Source of the DNA: Cohaesibacter haloalkalitolerans
Lineage (GTDB): Bacteria; Pseudomonadota; Alphaproteobacteria; Rhizobiales; Cohaesibacteraceae
Assembly: GCF_003574655.1 (NCBI RefSeq)
Contig: NZ_QNUM01000001.1
Coordinates: 62,001 to 126,000, forward strand
DNA: 64,000 nt
Direction: 5' to 3'
In this document: in pieces, positions 61,960 to 64,000 of the stretch
Layout: every line of letters begins with the position of its first letter
Numbering within the stretch: position 1 is the first letter of the stretch
Notes under the pieces: generated by a model
What the model was told of the DNA's origin: nothing
Databases searched by the model: none
The model's input: only the letters and a program-made list of their open reading frames with translations
Made by a program: the position numbers and the translations under genes

Positions 61960-62079
61960 CAAACCTTGCAAATATTCGTGCGCCGATACGAAATCTCTAC
62001 AATTCCAGCTGGAATTGCCAGTATTTCGGCCTCAACACGACTTCCTGCAAAAAGCGATGCTTTTTAACCGGAATGCGCC

Positions 62080-62439
62080 TTAGGCGGCAGCAGAAGATTT
62101 GGCTTTCTCAACCAGGCTTGCAAAAGCCTCTGGCTGATGAATTGCCATATCCGAGAGGACCTTGCGGTCGATTTCGATGCCAGCCTTGTTGAGGCCGTCG
62201 ATAAATCGACCATAGGTCAGGCCCTGTTCACGAACAGCGGCGTTGATACGCTGGATCCACAGAGCGCGGAAGTTGCGCTTCTTGGTCTTGCGGTCGCGAT
62301 ATGCGTACTGGCCAGCTTTTTCAACGGCCTGTTTCGCAATGCGAATGGTTGAACGACGGGCGCCATAGTAACCTTTGGCAGCCTTGAGGGTCTTTTTGTG
62401 ACGGGCATGAGCCGTTACACCGCGTTTTACACGTGCCAT
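62080..62439 (-). CDS. rplT: 50S ribosomal protein L20
   Basis: Ribosomal protein of 119 residues, with the conserved basic N-terminus [18 protein letters not shown] and [18 protein letters not shown]. It binds 23S rRNA and in many bacteria represses its own operon. The start is preceded by AAGGAGA. It follows rpmI by 45 bases. Confidence 0.97.
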   Translation of the reverse strand: MARVKRGVTAHARHKKTLKAAKGYYGARRSTIRIAKQAVEKAGQYAYRDRKTKKRNFRALWIQRINAAVREQGLTYGRFIDGLNKAGIEIDRKVLSDMAIHQPEAFASLVEKAKSSAAA

Positions 62440-62484
62440 GATTTTATCTCCTTTACCAGAATGCTGTTCTCAAGCTACTCGCGC

Positions 62485-62682
62485 TTATTTGTAAGGCAGG
62501 TACTGCTTGACGATCTTTGCATCCTGCTCGCTGAGAGTGGTGGTACCACGTGCTTTGCGGATGAATTTGGTGGTGCGCTTGATCATGCCGTGGCGTTTGC
62601 CAGCCTGTGCGGTCACGACCTTGCCAGAACCGGTTACCTTGAAGCGTTTCTTGGCACCGGACTTAGTCTTCAGCTTGGGCAT
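62485..62682 (-). CDS. rpmI: 50S ribosomal protein L35
   Basis: Ribosomal protein of 65 residues, [20 protein letters not shown] to QYLPYK. The start at 62682 has AGGAGAG upstream; longer readings lack support. It is the first gene of the rpmI-rplT pair. Confidence 0.97.
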   Translation of the reverse strand: MPKLKTKSGAKKRFKVTGSGKVVTAQAGKRHGMIKRTTKFIRKARGTTTLSEQDAKIVKQYLPYK

Positions 62683-63061
62683 TTTGCTCTCCTGAAATCC
62701 TTGGCGGACTGTTGTTCTTGATGAAGCTCGAAGATGAAGGCAGCTGCCTCGAAAGGCATCCGATCCGTCCATCCCGGATTGAGCATTTCCAACTCCCCAC
62801 GGCAGCCCTAAATTCAGCCGGGCGAGTCGTTTCCTTCTGCACACTGCGCTGCCCCCTCATCTCGAGAGACCGAGCACTACGCGTACAGACTGGCGGGTTA
62901 TACCGATGCGCGCGAAGGGAATCAAGAGGCAAAGCAAAAGAATCTGACAGGGAAATGAAGCCTTCAGCCGTCTCCTTTCCCGCTCTGCCCCGGCATGGGC
63001 TCAGGCTCGGGCACAGGCCGGGGTACAGGCCGGGGTACAGGCCGAAGTGCAGACCGGGACA
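62683..63061. other. rpmI upstream region with a 12-bp tandem repeat
   Basis: This 379-base gap has no gene. It holds the rpmI promoter. Next to the tspO stop are four consecutive 12-base units (63006-63053) of the type CCGGGGTACAGG; the two central copies are identical and the outer two diverged. The repeat is non-coding and probably arose by slippage. Confidence 0.6.
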
Positions 63062-63520
63062 TCAATTCAGGACATAGATGCCCGCATTGAGGTAGCTGGC
63101 GTAGGAAACCCAAACGAAATAGGGGGCAAACAGGGCCACAGACACCGGATCCCATCGGCGCGCCCGCGCCATGAAAGCCGCAATTGCGAGCAGCAACATG
63201 ATAATGATAACAAGAGCCGCTCCGGCAAGCTGCCAGCCAAAGAAAACCGGGCTCCAGATAAAATTGAGCAGCATCTGGAATAGCCAGATCCGGAACAGGC
63301 CCTTGCTGTCCTTGGCGCCAAACACCCGGGCACCAACAATGCCGATGAGCGCATAGAGAATGGTCCATGCCGGTGCGAACAGCCAGTTGGGCGGGGTGAA
63401 GGGCGGCTTGGCCAATGCCTGATACCATGGACCGGGAATGGTGATGACACCAATCAACAAGCCACCCCCCATGGAAAGGGCGAGAAATGCGGGGTATGTG
63501 ATCCATCCGGGTCGTTTCAT
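63062..63520 (-). CDS. tspO: TspO/MBR-family tryptophan-rich sensory protein
   Basis: Five-helix membrane protein of 152 residues. Family motifs are PPFTPPNWLFAPAWTILYALIGI (38-60) and FQMLLNFIWSPVFFGWQ (about 84-100), including conserved tryptophans. TspO binds porphyrins and cholesterol-like ligands and affects stress and photosystem regulation in alphaproteobacteria. It is inserted between infC and rpmI, genes that are usually neighbours. Confidence 0.9.
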   Translation of the reverse strand: MKRPGWITYPAFLALSMGGGLLIGVITIPGPWYQALAKPPFTPPNWLFAPAWTILYALIGIVGARVFGAKDSKGLFRIWLFQMLLNFIWSPVFFGWQLAGAALVIIIMLLLAIAAFMARARRWDPVSVALFAPYFVWVSYASYLNAGIYVLN

Positions 63521-63625
63521 GAGGCCTTGCGACTCCTTGTCGGAAACTTCTTCTGTCTAGGGCAAACGGCAGCGCGGAGAAAAGGTTCCCTACCATGCTG
63601 GCGGACTTTATACGGCGCAATAAAA

Positions 63626-63649
63626 AACCCGGATCAAACGATCCGGGTT
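63626..63649 (-). terminator. Intrinsic terminator of infC
   Basis: AACCCGGATC (63626-63635) pairs perfectly with GATCCGGGTT (63640-63649) across a four-base loop. On the minus strand a T-run follows. It lies 35 bases after the infC stop and separates it from tspO. Confidence 0.88.
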
Positions 63650-63683
63650 GTTGGCGAAATAGAGCATTTTGCCCAGTAAACAC

Positions 63684-64000
63684 TTATTTCGGAGCAAGGA
63701 TCATGATCATCTGGCGGCCTTCGAGCTTAGGCTCCAGTTCAACCTTGGTGCGGTCGGCCATCTCGGCCTTGACTTTCTGCAAGAGCTCCATGCCAAGACC
63801 CTGATGGGCCATTTCGCGACCACGAAAGCGCAAGGTGAATTTGACCTTGTCACCGTCTTCGACAAAGCGGTTAGCGCTGCGAATTTTCACTTCATAATCG
63901 TGGGTGTCAATGTTCGGCCGCATCTTGACTTCTTTGACTTCAACGACTTTCTGTTTCTTGCGCGCTTCAGCGGCTTTCTTCTGTGCCTGATATTTGTAGC
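63684..64000 (-). CDS. infC: Translation initiation factor IF-3 (3' part)
   Basis: The last 105 or so residues of IF-3 are present; the gene runs off the right edge. The segment includes the linker ([19 protein letters not shown]) and the C-terminal domain with [19 protein letters not shown] and the ending [16 protein letters not shown]-3 keeps 30S subunits free and checks the start codon. Confidence 0.95.
   Translation of the reverse strand, partial: YKYQAQKKAAEARKKQKVVEVKEVKMRPNIDTHDYEVKIRSANRFVEDGDKVKFTLRFRGREMAHQGLGMELLQKVKAEMADRTKVELEPKLEGRQMIMILAPK

Noticed and set aside
63006-63053. 12-base direct repeats as a CRISPR-like array
   Set aside because: Units are contiguous with no spacers, only four copies, and no cas genes are present. 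It is a simple tandem repeat. No CRISPR array was found anywhere in the window.

Overview
The window looks like a chromosomal segment of a GC-rich alphaproteobacterium, most likely of the order Hyphomicrobiales (Rhizobiales). The infC / rpmI-rplT / pheST block, the abundance of ABC, TRAP and tripartite tricarboxylate transporters with private regulators, and the emrAB, feoABC and tspO sequences all fit a marine or plant-associated member such as Cohaesibacter or the Stappiaceae. The genus is a guess from gene content only.

Layout. 1-3020: end of a branched-chain amino acid/amide type ABC operon (livM partial, livH, binding protein) with an upstream ATC-hydrolase-like gene. 3021-3970: no gene, but folded sequence. 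3971-14040: a divergent carbohydrate locus. Leftward are a SIS isomerase, a SorC regulator and a fused dihydroxyacetone-kinase-type enzyme. Rightward are a ribose-type ABC importer, a xylose-isomerase-like TIM barrel and a second fused kinase. 14232-24917: a locus I read as D-apionate catabolism: TRAP importer, D-apionate oxidoisomerase (apnO), 3-oxo-isoapionate kinase (oiaK), a GntR regulator, a RuBisCO-like protein, an MFS carrier, a DeoR regulator and an L-erythrulose-1-phosphate isomerase homologue. The expected flow is apionate, 3-oxo-isoapionate, its 4-phosphate, L-erythrulose 1-phosphate, D-erythrulose 4-phosphate. The neighbouring kinases could feed the same tetrulose phosphates from free tetruloses. 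Two near-identical GntR-type operators link the apnO/oiaK promoter region to the RuBisCO-like gene.

25007-39780 is a degraded accessory segment bounded by two inverted 172-bp copies of an IS21-family end. It holds a truncated integrase, an intact Zn/Cd-exporting P-type ATPase with a MerR-type promoter, decayed moeA, moaA and AraC genes, a hypothetical gene, an IclR-dgoA-tctCBA sugar-acid operon, a membrane diguanylate cyclase and a decayed emrAB efflux operon. 40015-41938 is a divergent MFS/TetR pair. 42464-44442 is an AT-rich group of four leftward genes of unknown function that looks foreign.

45127-64000 is mostly core genome: tRNA-Ser(GGA), msrA, mepA, a lipoprotein, a PleD-like response regulator, lepA, an orphan TRAP binding protein divergent from an Lrp-type regulator, feoABC behind an FNR-type box, a nucleotidyltransferase-like and an ASCH-domain gene, pheT, pheS, rplT, rpmI, tspO and the 3' part of infC, which runs off the window. 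All functional statements rest on recognising sequence families by eye. No database search was run.
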